64,000 nt of DNA from Saturnia japonica (taxonomy: Eukaryota > Arthropoda > Insecta > Lepidoptera > Saturniidae). Below are positions 9,323 to 24,300 of this stretch, piece after piece. The position numbers and the translations under genes were made by a program. The stretch lies in assembly GCA_033032175.1 (NCBI GenBank), contig CM065316.1, forward strand, positions 4,000,115-4,064,114. The letters run 5' to 3'. The notes beneath the pieces are model-generated. The model did no database searches. It saw only the letters and a list, made by a program, of their open reading frames with translations, and was not told where the DNA came from. Position 1 is the first letter of the stretch. Each line of letters begins with the position of its first letter.

Positions 9323-12300
9323 CTGTAGTTATATTTCAAACGTTCCTGGTTGTTGTTGGCCGATGAATGGCCGAACGGCCGCCCTCAGAGCTTCGATGAA
9401 CCATTGTTCATCAGCCGAATGCTGCTATCGCGTCCAACGCTGGTACTGGAAATTACGTCAATACATGCATATATCCATTTTACAGATCTTAAACTCCATC
9501 TATTGTCATTATAACTCGCTACTTCCAAATGGACTGGGTCGTGTGGTAATAGAGCGAGAGGTCGGCATTGTGTCACAAGAGCAGATGAGATAGTGGAGAC
9601 GGCAGGTCGAAGATGGCTAGGTACAACTACAGCCAGAGAAAAGTGGAAGACCTTGGAGGAGGCTTTTACCCGAAGGAGGTCACAGAAAGTAAATAATTAT
9701 ATGCCTAATATTTTAAATGTAATAATTTGCGTTAGTTCTTACTTTTATTATTATTTTGCATATATCCATAGATCCAAACAAGTTTTGCATTCATTCGACC
9801 ATCAAAACGGTGGTGCAATACAAATATTTTAAATAGTTTGCAGACTGCATCAGTGGACAGATTTAAGTTTTATTTAATGTGTTACATATTATTCCGGGTA
9901 GAGACTACAGTTGCCAACTTTAGACTCTGGAGTTACGGGACATAGTAAATTTAAATGCAGGATGAAGAATAAAAACCGGGGCGAAGCAAATATTTGCCTG
10001 AAATATAAGCAGAAATGCCTCGCAGAAGAGGTTGCTTGTAATGTTAATAAAAAAAGTATACCAATTTTCCCTTGATACTTTATATTGTTTTAAAGATGAT
10101 ATAAAATTTGGAGAGCCTATTGTCGTTCGGCATTCAGTACCGCGAATGTAAATTTGGGTTACTTTACAGGAGACACAAAAAACTGAATTTATTATATTGC
10201 ATACTTTACTATTTGCTAATTCGCGGTACCTACTGAATGCCGAACAACGCTATAATTATAAAAAACTGTATTTTTAACTAAAATCACGTTATTTCATATG
10301 GTTTGAGCAGAAAGGAGCCTTCCAGAACTCTAGAAACGGGATGGTCCAGCTCTCACAGGACTGTTGTATTTGCTACTGTAGTAGAGATGTTTTTCTTATA
10401 TGCATCTCCGAGGAAATACTTGTTAGTGAAAGATTTCTAATAAACTCCAATATACTCACGTCCTCGGGACCATACTGATGTTGGTTTTTCTGCTTGAGTG
10501 TAGTCTCCTTGAAGTAGAAAGCGACATCGAGCCCCTAGTTCCGTGTGTTGAACCTCCTCGACATAAGAGATATCTACATAATATACAAGTAAATCAGACA
10601 AGCCAGGTTTTCATACGTTTAATTTAATAGTATTTACTAGTTACCACATTTCAATTGAAATTTATAAGTATCTGAATTCTAGTGGGCGCACCTCAGAGTC
10701 AAGAAGTTTTATAATATTTAATCACATCGTTACATAAAGATAATGGAATTTCGCCTTAACAACAGTTCGGTTATGCTCGTGAAGTTCAAACTTTGATAGG
10801 TTGTTCTCCAAACAGAAGCAAGAGTAAACCAGCTCGATAGTGCAGGTGGTTTGGCTTTTGACAAATCTTTGTCACCTTTTATATCTACCGTCCAATTATG
10901 TATCTCTTTTATTAGTAAAACTTTTCAACTACCCACCAGTTGCAGAATACTTAATGGTGATTGATTAATGAGAAAAGTTTATGAAAAAACATAAAGCAGA
11001 GTTTGAACATATTATAATAATTACATAATAAGTAATTAATGTCAGACACTCGTTAACTGCGGCAGAATAAACGTGTTAAATAGTGCAGTTAAGTTTATTA
11101 TGTTATTTAAACCTTGCATACATAAAAGCATTAAGTGTGATTAGATTACATTTTAATTATATTTTTAATAAGATCCTTGAAAATAAGACAGATGTCGAGT
11201 AATAAATTTCGGTGTAGCGGCGGATGCGAATGCACGCTACCGATTTGGTGGACGTATAACTTTATTACGTAAAATATTAGAATTTTAACTTGTACAATAA
11301 TTTTGTACAAAAGCTTTCAGTTGAGAGTGAACTTTGTGCGGGAGCAACTTCACGTCATAGTCGTTACATTCCGAAACATGTCCCGGTTCATCTTGAAGTA
11401 TTAGAGGTTTGGTTCAAAATATTAGGGCTAACTTATTGTCAGGAAAAAGCGTAGGCTGATGAACTCTTTCACAAATATTAGACGGCTTCTTTGTTTGGCC
11501 ATAATTAACAGCACTAAAGCACATTTATTTAAGCTTTCTGTGAAGAAAAATGTCGTAATGAAACCATAGCATGACGGTAGAACATTTTCTAATAACCGCC
11601 TAGCTAGCAAACACCCTCTAGTTCAAAGTCTATCAATAAGCACCTACAGATGTGTACCGGCAGCTGCACTTGAGGAGCCAATCCTTGCGGATGGATATAG
11701 AAACTTGAGACACATCGCCACTTAACAAATAGTGTACTAAAACGACAACTTTGTTTTAGGCTATACTATAATATAAATTATTTTGTAACCTGTTAAAGTG
11801 TTTCCTGAAGATACCGCTGGTGCAATACAGTGCTATAGGGTTCACGCAGCTGTTAAGGAAGGAGAGGCAGAAACCAATGATACGTAGAGCGTGCCACCAG
11901 CCGTTATAATCTTCCTCTGCCGTTGGACTGTGAACAATTATTGTTCTAGTAAACATTTTTTTTGCATGCCTCATAACGCAACCGCTTCGTTGAGTCTCGA
12001 TCCGTCAAAGTCAAGTAATTTTTTGCTCTTAAACTGCCTCTACGACAACCAACTGGCACTTATACGATAATATGAGTATAAAGGCGTTTAACGCCATTAT
12101 TGTAATTGCAAAACAATTTTAAAATATATAAAGAGCCCAAATAATAAAACGTGTTGTGTTTCAATAGTTCAATTTTCTTATTCTGTCACATTTTATATTC
12201 TTCAAGGCGCTGGTATACGATGAAGGGAAAGGAAATAGGTACCTTGTCGCTCCACGTCTCTCATTTTCATAGGTCGCGAGTTCTTTTGGTTTCTATATCC

Positions 12301-15300
12301 TCACTGGCACACGAGTTCTGGTTTTTCCAATAAGCACTAATTTTATAGGTAGTTCAGCGCGGGTGCGGGTTAATTTTAAACACTTTTAGCGGAGCGTTTT
12401 TGAGAGAGTAATGCGTGCACTGTCACTTCTACTTGTTAAGAGCGAGTCTATGACGTGACCACTCGGCGATGCGTTTTGAAAGCGACTGGGGTGTGAACCA
12501 AGAAGGAAATAATGAGTGAATGAATATATGTATTAATGCGTGAATGAATAATATAAATAAATACAAATATACCGCGTATACAATTCTTCTAAATATTGAT
12601 ATCAAAACTCCTATAGATAGTTCGCATTAAAGAAGTACGAACCCACAAGTAGATATATTTCAAGAAAACAGTTTAAATAATCTATCTTATATTCGGTAAA
12701 AACAATTAAATTCAGATATTAAAAAAAAAACTGAAAAAAAAAATCACGTATACGTGCGGATTTTTTTTTACGTGTTGGTTATGATAACTCCCGAAAAAAT
12801 GAAGGTATCAAGACCGAGTTTTGTTTAAAAGCTTCAGAATAACATTAACTAGTTATATATTTAATATCTATAGCCTAGTACCCGTAGTTTATTAATAAAA
12901 TGAGGTTTTATATAAAAAAAAGTTCACTATTTACTTGGATCTAAAATTAAAGCCTATTGTGTTAAGTTGTCTAAATAAGTCAACGGTACGACTTGTTAGT
13001 CTTTATTTTCTTAAAAATCAAATGAGTAGTTTGAGGAGTGCATTTTTGGATTTTCGAAACTTTTTTTTATATTACAAAGGTAACAAACAAGCATACGGCT
13101 CTTCTGATGCTGAAGCGGCTACCAACCCTACCATAACTTACGGACGCTTGTAATGATTCCGTAATGTAATATAATAACCCCGACTAATCTCGAACCGTAA
13201 TATGGCCTACATTCTGTTTCAGCGAAAGTTACGAGATGTGTAAACAAACAAATCACGTGATCAATTCCATAGCTTTATAGTAGTGAGGGTTTATTGTTCA
13301 GGATTGCCAGCTCTTATGTCAATATATCTCTAAAAGCCAAATATGGTATCCCTAAAACTATAAACATTTAAATTTTTGGCCTAAAACGACTAATTAAACA
13401 CTACTTTAAATGTAATAATAATATCTAAAGATGTCACATTTTACACTGCACAAACACTACAATAATATAAGGTAAAGTAAGGCAAATAATACGAGTTATG
13501 GACTCGAAACTATCCTAGGTCATTCACAACTATATTTATTATTCAATCACGACAATCTATACAACTACGCTATATTAAGACTCATAGTATATGTGGTAAG
13601 TTATTACATAATACAATTAGGATCTTAATCTAAAATGTCGCGAATAACCAGCGTAAAAATACATAAAATCTGAAGAAGAAATTTATCGTATATTCTTTTA
13701 AATTGTTTTTAGAGTGTAAAAACCATCTCGTAAATTGTTTTGTCGTGTTTTTAAATATCTAACTATTATAAACATTTTTTTTTCCGGTATAATAAAAATT
13801 ATTATTCTCTGAAAATATTATAAATCGATACGAGTTACCCATATCGTTTTAAGTTGTTGTATAATATGACAACACTATTTACTCCATGGATTGGATACAA
13901 TCGCGTCGTGTGCGTTTTACAAACCTAAAATATAGAGCAATAATTTTATTTAATGAAAATAATAAGTATTTTATTGTTATTATGTGTGTGGGTGTAAAAA
14001 TAATGTTTAAAAAATACCTAATAATAGTTCTGAAATGATTTCAAATTCAATAAGTGGTAGAAGAGAAATTGCTTAATTTTGGGTTTGCTTACACTTTTCG
14101 TTCCTATAAAAGAAATGTACTTTATGTGTACCGCTATGGCGAATGTTACACTTGGTATATGGTGGTCGTGATCTAGACAGACAATTGCCCTGTCCTATCT
14201 AACTTACCAGTAATAGAACCATAACAAGAAGAAATGTGAAGGCAGGAAGCACGCAGCAAAAACTAGCACGAAAGCTAGAACTGTGACTGCAACTTTCCTC
14301 CTTGCACGCATCTGAAATAATATAAAAATCGATCAGATACATACATTAAAACTATAGTACTAGTTTTACTTTTATATCATTTTATTCTACCCTTTCTTAA
14401 ATAGAGTTTTTTGGAGACTTTCTTAGTACAGTGCCACCTATCGGATTGTAATATTTTTATGTATGTTTTAGAGCAGTGCTTTTCAATCTTTTTCAATACA
14501 CGACCCCCTTATTATGGAAAAAAACATTTATAGCGGGCGTGCGATAAGTAATCAGCACTATTGTCAGCGCTTCGTATGTATTCAATTAAATAATTATAGT
14601 CGCTAAGAAACATAGCGTAACGTTGTATCCTATTAGCAGAAACTTCCGGAATTCCACGATACGGACCAAAAATAGATAAGAGGGGCTTGTGGTCAGTACG
14701 GAGTACAAACGGGACTGCCCTTCTGTATAAATATTGGTGAAATCGTCGCACTCTGAATATAATTGCCGTAGCCTCCTTTTGTAGTTGTGAATACCGCTTC
14801 TCTTCTGTATACAGTGTACGCGAGGCAAACGACACAGGACGTTCCACTCCGTCAGTACCTACCTGCGACAGTATTGCTCCTAAACCCGTGGGTGATGCGT
14901 CTACCGTTAAAATTATTTTCCCGTTCATATCAAAATGTGCAAGAACTTGATCTGAGGCTAAACATTGCTTAATAGCATTGAATGCTTCACTATGTTTATT
15001 CTCCCATTTCCATTCATTGCCTTTTTGTAACAGGGAAAAAGTGGGCTCAATACTAAAGACGCATTAGGTACAAAGTTTCTATAATAATTGACTAATCCTA
15101 GAAATGACTGTAATTTATTTACGTTTGTATGTGTAGGTGCCACGACAATTGTCTTGACTTTTTATGGAGATTTTCTTAGGCCATTTTTATCTATAACATA
15201 TCCTAGATATTCTATTCGGTCCTCAAAAAACACATACTTATCTCTACGAAGTGTTAGTCCCGAGTCTTGCAGTCTTTGCAAGACCGCGTTCAATCTCTCT

Positions 15301-18300
15301 AAATGTTACTCTTTTGAATCTCCCGTAATACAAATATCATCAAGTATACACATAACACCGTCTAATCCCGCTAATAAACACTCCATTTCCCATTGAAAAA
15401 TAGCTGGAGTACTAGCGATACCAAAAACTAACCGCGTATATGTAAATAAACCGCGGTGGGTATTGATACAAGTTATCTTCTGGGATGCTTCGTACAATAA
15501 GAACTGTGAATACGCTTGTGTTAAATCGAATTTGGTAAACTGTTGGCCTCCGTGTAATTTTTTAAAAAGTTCTTGAGCCGTTGGTAACGGATACTGTTCA
15601 ACAACCAGTTGTTTACATTTACAGAATAGTCAACGCACAACCTGACTGAGCCATCGCACTTTAATATACATACAATGGGTGATACTTAGTAAACACACCT
15701 AACTCGACTGAGAATATAGATGGATATTGTAATTTTAACTGTTCGCAAATTGTATCAGATTGACAATAATTTATTTGCATCATTTATAAACTAAATAAAC
15801 AGATAAAATCCGGACCTAAGATTGGGGGTCCGCCAACACGCATAACTCGCACGTTAACTACTTGTGTTTTGTTTAAATATGTAAAAGGCAATTTCAATAT
15901 TCCCAAACAATGAACACGGCCCCGTATACGTAAATAGCTGATCCGTCATCAGTGTTAATGGAAATTTTTCAAAATATTTTTTATATACTTTCTCGGAAAT
16001 CGCTTTGACCGCTGATCCGGTATCGACTTCGAACTTTAGTTTAATATCCTGATATAGAAACTACTAAACATAGGTTCACCCTTATATGAACATATTTTTT
16101 TCCTTACTGTCATCGTCACTCTCGCCGGACTCACCGCCATTTCATGCGAAATTTATCTTTTTGCACATCCTTCGTAGATGGCCCTTTACATTACACTTTT
16201 TACAAGTATAGCTAGCAAACCGACACTGAGACGTTTTATGATTTTTATAACCGCACACTGAACATTTTTTTTTGTTAGCACTAGGCTCGTTTGTGGTAGT
16301 CGTGATCTTGAACAACGCCTCGCTCGACGGTGGCCCCTGTGTCGACGCCGACGATGATGCTGCTACTCCCTTGCGTGCACTTCGCACGCTTTCTGCCAAC
16401 TCCACTGCTTTCGCCAATGTTAACTCCTGAAGGTCAAGTGCGAACAGTTTGTCCTTCTCCGGGCCGAACAGTTTGTCCTTCTCCGGGCCACGCTGCATTC
16501 CCATAACAAACCGGTCACAAAGTGCCTCTTCTACTTTCAGGAAGCCGCAATGAGCCGTAAATCCACGTAGCCTCGCAGCCCACTGCGAGATTGTTTCTTC
16601 GAAACCTTGAGTTGCAGCATAGAAATTATACCGCTCACCAAATCCACATTTTTTTGGCGTAAAATGATTGTTGAGAAGCGTGAGAATGTTATCGTACGGC
16701 ACCTGTGTCAGTTCCTTCGGTAACACTAAATCGGCGGCCAGTGCATAAGTGCTGTCGGCGAGTGCGCTTAGCAATATTGCCCATCTCTTCACTCCCTGTG
16801 AGTCCTTCACTTGGTCGATGTCATTTGCAATATACCATTGTGAAATCCGTTGTTTATAGCTTTGCCATGTATGGTAAAAACTCGATAAAATTCCAAAGTG
16901 AGACATTTTTTTTTACGAGTTGTTGGTACCTACTCGTCGCCACTGATATGTATGCGAACGTAAGGATAAGTGAATCAGCCCGTACCTTGTAGCTCACTGA
17001 GTTTATTTGTCAAGCGACATTATTTATATAGGAGTGGATGCAACCACCTTCATATTATCAAGATAATATACAAAAACACAATTTTTGCCGTCGCTATAAA
17101 AAATAAATATTAACAAGAAAGTTGAAAAATCGTATAAATCGCTTCGAATTATAAGTTGCATCAAGATCTTGGACATCATATTAAACCGCAGCGCATCATG
17201 GTTTCAATCAATAAATTCAAGACCTGCCATTCAGGAGTTTGATTTGGCCGAATTGGTGAGTACGTATTTATTTATTTGGTACCTAAGATTTGCTGTGAAC
17301 GTATCTTCAGGGCAGGCGACCTACGCTCTTTTTTTTGTCATTTTCGTTTTCGCATCCACACAACCGCAGTTCCTGGTTCATAGTTTTGTTTTTGATATAA
17401 TTAGTGCCTTTTCATGGTTGCTGCAGCTTATTCAAAATACAAATAATTATCTTTGAATTCACCAGACTGCGAATTCTTTTGAAATTGAATTAACTTGTTA
17501 TCAGTGATAAATGAGTACAATTTGCTGCCGATGACAGTTTGAAGTTATATTTATGTGGATTCTATTTAATAATTTTTAATTTTCGCCGGCAAAGTTCAGG
17601 GCGATCGCCTATAAATTCGCTTTCTTTGTACCGGTGTGAATTGTCGCTTGCAAAACTTTTTATTTAGATTTTACTGTTTTTACTATTAGGTACAGTACCA
17701 TCAATGTGCCGAGCTATTAAAAAAAAAAAAAAATTTGCACGAACCTTCCACTTTGCGCCCAACGTCTGTCTAATTATGTTAGTGTGACAAAGGACAGCGT
17801 AGGCTAGTACGTCAGTTTTTTCGGTGGTTTTCATTTGTATACAAGTGTATGGTACTTGTAGCAACATCTCTCGCCATAACTGACGCATCCTACACATAGC
17901 AACATCTCCGCCATAACTGACATCCTACATCGCGATATAGAAATTATCCGAACAATTGCGTATATATACAAGAACCCGACAAGAACCGTTGATGTCATAG
18001 GTATTCACAAGCCCGGCAAGAGCACGTCGCTTCCCGACAGCTACCGCCCTATCAGTCTTCTAAATACCCTAGGTAAAATCTATGCGCGGATCCTTCTGAA
18101 CCTTCTTAAATCCGTAATAGAGGAGAAAACCCTCTATCCGCCTGAGCAATTCGGCTTTCGTGCTAGACATTCTTGCACTCATCAAGTGCACCGCCTCACG
18201 GAGCACATTTTGTTTAACTTTTCCGAGTTATATAAACCCCGTCGTACACTGGCAGTCTTTTTCGACGTAGCCAAGGCCTTTGATAAGGTCTGGCATGAAG

Positions 18301-21300
18301 GATTAGTCTATAAGCTGTACTCCCGCGAAGTCCCCGATAGATTAGTTAAAATCATCCGCGATTACCTCAAAGACCGCACCTTTCGCTACAGAGTGGAAGG
18401 TGAACTATCCATACCCCATCCCATACGCTCAGGCGTCCCACAAGGTTCCATCCTGGCTCCTAGCCTCTTCAATCTGTACGTCAGTGACCTACCAAAACTT
18501 CCCGCGAAAGTTGAGGTAGGCTTATACGCTGACGATACAGTCATATACTACTCTCAAAGGCAAAAGAGCAACCTCAAATGTAGAATTCAAAGAGCCGTGA
18601 CCACTCTCGGGGGGTGGTTTAACGACTGGCGAATAGCCATCAACTCCACGAAGAGCGCAGCGGTGCTCTTCGACTAAACCGCCTCACAGATACCGAAAAA
18701 ACTCAAGGATCATCCCCTTGAACTCTTCGGTAATCCGATCCATACGCCATATCACTCTGGTTAGGAAAAGGGCCGCCTGGACCCTCGCCCGATTGCATCC
18801 TCTATTATGTGCTGCAAGTAAAATGTCCACGAGACACAAGCTTACGCTCTACAAGATGTGTATCCGACCGATTATGACATATAGCTGCGTTGTGTTCGCA
18901 CATATGTCAAGATATAATTGGAAACGCTTACAAGTCATCCAGAATAGGTTTCTTCACCGCCTTACCAGCGCCCCTTGGTATGTTCGTATGGAGGATCTCC
19001 ATAGAGATATGGACTTTCCTTCGATACATGCCTATGCCAAACACCTTTCTCGCTCTTATTTCACCTCCACATCGAACCACGCGAATCCCTTAATAAAAGC
19101 GGCAGCTTCGTATGTTCCCGACCCCAATGCCTGCCGGAGTAAACGCCGGCCGCGTAATATATTCACTGACCCGCTCGACCAAATCGAAACAGCTAACGCG
19201 TTCTACGCAACCGTCTCTCCAAACAGAGCGTGTCACCGTTCACGCCTGCGTAACCACCGTTCTCTCCGCAGAGGACGGGCGGTTAACTTCGCTCCCGCAC
19301 ACCCGTCACGTCCACCCTCTCTAGCGGTAACCCAAGCCTAGGTCCGTTCCTCGGTGTGAAGCCCTTGGGTCAGCCAGCCGCCCGCGCGATACAAAGTGAC
19401 ACTATACGTGCAACACTTAGCTACCCACACACAACATTACACACGTATGAACAACACACACGTGCACACCACACAGGTACATAGGTTCTGTAAGGGACCT
19501 TTTTTTTTTCTTTTTATGCGCTAGTTAGACTAATGCGCTAGTTAGTGTAGAAAAACCATTCCGATCACTAAATACACATACGCATGGTTCCCTCCTTCCT
19601 CCCAGGAGGAAGGGAACGTGCATATGAGTATATGTTAGTTAGTTCGAATTCTCTTAGGATCAGGGAATTAGATAGATCGCGAACTTTTCGCATTCGCGAC
19701 GACCGCCCGAGCCGAGGTTCGGCCACTCTGGCACCCTCGTGCGGGTCGACACAAACTTTCGCGGCTGAGTGCCCTAAGCGCTCGCCCCCAAGTCCGGTGA
19801 AGCTGTAAAAGCCGCAGCGGCTCTGGTTTTGGATAGGGCCCCTAAGGCTAACAGTGTAGTAGGTTCAAAAAAAAAAAAAAAAAAAAAAGAACCATTGGGC
19901 AGCTGCCCGCCAGACATAACACCCGTCTGGTCGGAGGATCCTCCATTTTCTATGGCGGATGAGGAACTTTATGTTCCTCACCTTCGCTAAATACTTATTT
20001 TAATATTTTGCGCGTACTAAGTGTGATTTGGCATAGTTTTGTTATCCAAGCACATAGTTATAGTGACACTAATAAATAAAATAGGTAAGTTTTACATTGT
20101 TACCTTTCAAATTTAAAAAATGGAATAAGTATAAAAAAAATCCGTTTAAGATGCGTAAAAAAATTACGAATACAAAACTCTTTTCCCCCTCGGATATCCG
20201 GCACATGTCTAATGTATAGATATTCCAATCTATTTTTAACTTTGAACATCTGATGAATGTCTTTTCATTTCATTCTTTCACATCATAGTTGAGAGCAGAT
20301 CAGGCGGACTGTAGTCAAATGCCAATCTATTAAAAAAATTCCTTACCTGTCTTTGAGTGCCTTGCATCTCACCAGGCATATTCTGGGTGCTCAGAACAAG
20401 GTGCCTCGCCATCAGAATATAGAAGAGTGCGATAATAGCCAACGGTAGGGAGTAGTACACGAGGAATCTCATTAGTACCATTATTTTCGGGTAATCCTTA
20501 CCCCATTCCATAGGGTAAGGATAGCATACTAAGAACTGGAAAGTATAAAAAATAAACTAATGAATATAAGATTAAAATGGTGAGTTGTGTGGCGGGGTAT
20601 ATGTATTCGACTGGGTCGTGACAAGCTTTCATGTGATAAACGTTCCTTCGCATTTACTCTCTTTTGGTTTGTCGCGTTTTGGAATCAGCCGTTCCTTATC
20701 TAACTGCCGAAACGCTTGAAGGCTGGCATGGCAGCGACAACCATGATCAGGCACAGTGCCTTACGTCACTTTGTTATGCTATTTAAAAAAGATTTGTATG
20801 TACGCACGTAAGAAGTTATACCTACGTCTATGGTGTAATGTAAAAATGTATTCACGTGACAACAACATGATGAAGTTAGCCATCAGTCTATTTAAATAAA
20901 ATTATCCAGTTTTGGCGTTGTGCATGCATTACGCAAAAACTACGGGATATATTTTAATCATTGTTTCGTTTTAATCCTTAGATATCACGATATGATAATT
21001 CAATAAAAAGTTAGACAGCTAGTGATAATCTGTACACAAAATTCATTTTACTGACCTTTAACGGTGTATATATAAACGCTAATTTAATTTAATTAAAATA
21101 CAACGTTAAATTACTTTTTACATTACAAAAATACTCAGTGAAATGAATTTGAATTATTATCATTCATGGCTATCTCCATCATGTCGCACTTCCGTCGTAA
21201 TCTATATATTAATACGTGAAGCAACAGCTTTCGGTACCTTTTTAAGCGTATTGCGTGCACGGAAGAATGTGAGATTTGGCATGTTTAAAGTTTATAGGGA

Positions 21301-24300
21301 GGAGTGCAGAAAGATAAAATTTATGTATAATATCTGTTAATAATATATTCAATTAAATAAATTAATACTGCGAATTCTAACACGACGAGTGCCATTGAAC
21401 TTAGACCCCCCAAAATATTGACATTGTCACTCAACGAAAAGTGACAGCAAGTGATGTAGATACTACTCATTGTTTAGGTTCATGAAAATTGAAAATGTCA
21501 AAAAGAAAATAGTCTATGATCAAAAGTCGCTGGTCAAATTTCGTTTTTAGGGCAATCGCTAGTTAGTTTAAATCGTTGACGTCGTCGTCATTGAAAATCT
21601 GTGGAAATTGTGTTCAATAAATAAGTTTTACCAAAATAATTAAATAAACAGTTTTTATAATATTAAACGACATTTAAAACATTACTGTAGATTACATTTC
21701 TCTCTTCATTTGTGATCCCTTAACAAGTATAATTGCAACCCTCTGTAAAGTTGTCTAAAATTTGTTACCCAATTAAAACGAGCCCAAGGGGTTAAACCCT
21801 ACTATAAAACTATTTTAATCACAGTCCGCGGTTTACAAAACACATTATCGCTTTTTCATAGTACCGAAGGCTTACTTTAGAATGTGTTAGTAGCCTAGGA
21901 CAGATAGAAGATCATAATATGATGTCTAAATAATATATTTAAGATGAATAATTACGTAATATATAAAACTCTATTGGTTTACGCGGCGTACGCCAATAAA
22001 GTTCACAGTCGGCATGATTTTTTGTCCGACATCATCAATTCATCATCATACTTCAGCCAATTTACACAAAACCTTTAATGAGTTATACACTCAAACCTTC
22101 TTCACGAATCACTCCGTTCATTGTTGAAACCGTATAAAAATCCGTTCGGTAGTTTTTGACTTTAACGCGTTCAGATAAGACGCGATAGGACGACTCCGTT
22201 TTATAATATAGTAAGAATAGCAGTATTTAAAGCTTATCGCTTTATTATCGATAGTTCATAACTTCAGTTACGAAAAGTGCGCATAGCTCGCGACGCGTAA
22301 TTGAACATAGGTGTGGAGTGCCAATCAAATGTTTTGCTACGAGTGATTTTTTTGGTTGGAAAAAAGTATCATTTTCTCTTGTTACGCAAGCGCCATTTTG
22401 TAGGTTTTTTAATTATAATTTGCTGCTTACAGATAAAAACTTTTTCAACTTTTCCCTCAATATAAGATAGTTTTCCGTACCTCTATTCTATATGATATTA
22501 TATTACTTGCTGTCACTTTTTAACGAGTGAAAGTCTAAGTTCAATGGCACTCACTAGTCGAGGTAGGTTTCGCAGTATTATGTAATTTAAGTCAATGTAT
22601 TAGGGACACAAATTACATACAAATTTTGGCTTTCTGCACTCCTTCTGCATATAAGTCTTAGTCCTCCTAACGCGCAATATGCTTTAAAAGGATTCTGAAT
22701 TTTTCTCCTCACGTAGTTACCAATTTCTTGTAGGAAAATATAAGTTACCTGTGTAGTTGGGTTGACCTCAAACGCTCTGACATACGAGCCCACGTAAGCT
22801 GGGGTTGCCAATAGAGCTGCAAGGATCCATATGCCAATAGCTGTGGCTATTGTAAGACGTGTAGCTCTTTTACTGCCTCCTGTAAAAAATAATATAAGAG
22901 ATGTATTAACTAATAGTGTGACGCAGAGGCATTGTAATGTGCGAACATTCTAGATTGTGCTTTTCTTCTTCTTCTTACTCCTTAAACAAGATCGGCACAA
23001 CATGTTTTTCTCTTCCACTCTTCTTTGTAAACTATCATCTCTTATTCATAATTTTACACATATCAGCCATAACTTCTTCGGGCTTCCTCTACTCCTATAT
23101 AAGTTCACTTTCATACTTAACACTTTAAGTCTTAGATTATAGGAGAGAGATTAATATAGAAGTTTTTTTTCTATACAAAATATTTTCGAAATTGTTACTA
23201 TTGTACATTTTGGAATATGAAATCGGCTTTTATTTAAATTATAATAGAATACATACATACAATTTAAAAAATTACGGAAATTGATAAAGAAAAATAAATT
23301 TAAAAAGTGATTATGAAACACTTAACCCTTATATATATTTCCCTTCCCCCCCTTCCTTTATATATATTCAGGTCATATATCTCTAAATCCTAGTTCATTA
23401 TACCGTCTACAATTTGTGCCTTTACCCGGTGTTTTACATACATACCTATACCATCATACGACGCATTAATGCATGTATCAGTTAAATTAATTACGTCGGC
23501 TGTCTGAATTGATGATGCATTGTCCGATATTAATAATATCCTAATGTTGACCCTATTGTCCTTGTTATTGTATTGTATTGCGTCATTAATATTGTCCTTT
23601 TGTATTGTTAATGTTATTTAACGAGGCCCCAAAAAACATACATAGGTATCTACAATACAATCTTAAGTATGAATTTGAACATTTTGTTCTTCCAATCGCT
23701 TCTAGGTGTGTTACGGTAGCTGTCTAATACCCGATGCACACGTTTGCCACTTGCCGTAAATTTAAAAATCTCTACATAAATTTAAACTTGCGGATAGGGT
23801 GTTTGGTTGGCTTGCCACCGATTCGAGCTAAGCCGGTATTTGACACACAAATCAAAGGAGCTTACGGCAAGCGAGTGTTCTAGTGTGTTTTGGTTAAGCA
23901 AGTATGACAGACGTCGACGTTATGTCGATTATAACTTATTTTCATTGAAAAAGAAGCAAAATTAAACGAGGAAAAATTATAGAATACAGAAAATTCGGCA
24001 TCGAAGATAGTTAAAAACTCAAAGAAACCGTATTTTTTTCAGTTGTTTATCGATTATTTATTTCGCACAAACGATACTAACTACACACAAACGTGTGTAC
24101 GCATCACAAGCGCTTTTCATGTTGGAGTTTTTGGCAAGATCTTGGTCTGCCAAGTTGTGGTTTTAATTTTAATTTATACACTACTTACGTTATTTGGTCT
24201 TGTATTTTTTTTATATTACAGTGGTGGCAAATAAGCATACCGGCCCTCCTGACGGTAAGCGGCTACCTAAACCAATGGACGCTTATTATACCATAGGAAT

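Larger units (their letters stand above)
17985..19888 (+). mobile_element. 5'-truncated jockey-type LINE with poly(A) tail
   Basis: The element runs from inside the reverse transcriptase (GIHKPGK, SYRPISLLNT) through the thumb and a 3' UTR to an A-run at 19867-19888. The last part of the UTR, 'gctaacagtgtagtaggttc', resembles LINE 3' ends at 45760-45840 and 60600-60645. It lies in a GPCR intron, antisense to the gene. Confidence 0.88.

Noticed and set aside
14474..14513. 'cagtgcttttcaatcttttt' with 'cacgaccccctt', resembling a hAT terminus
   Set aside because: Only one end is present, and no inverted partner or target duplication was found, so I did not annotate it as an element.
17169..17456. 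95-codon hydrophobic frame on the plus strand
   Set aside because: It overlaps or lies beside the antisense LTR region of the gypsy element, has no family resemblance and no partner exon.
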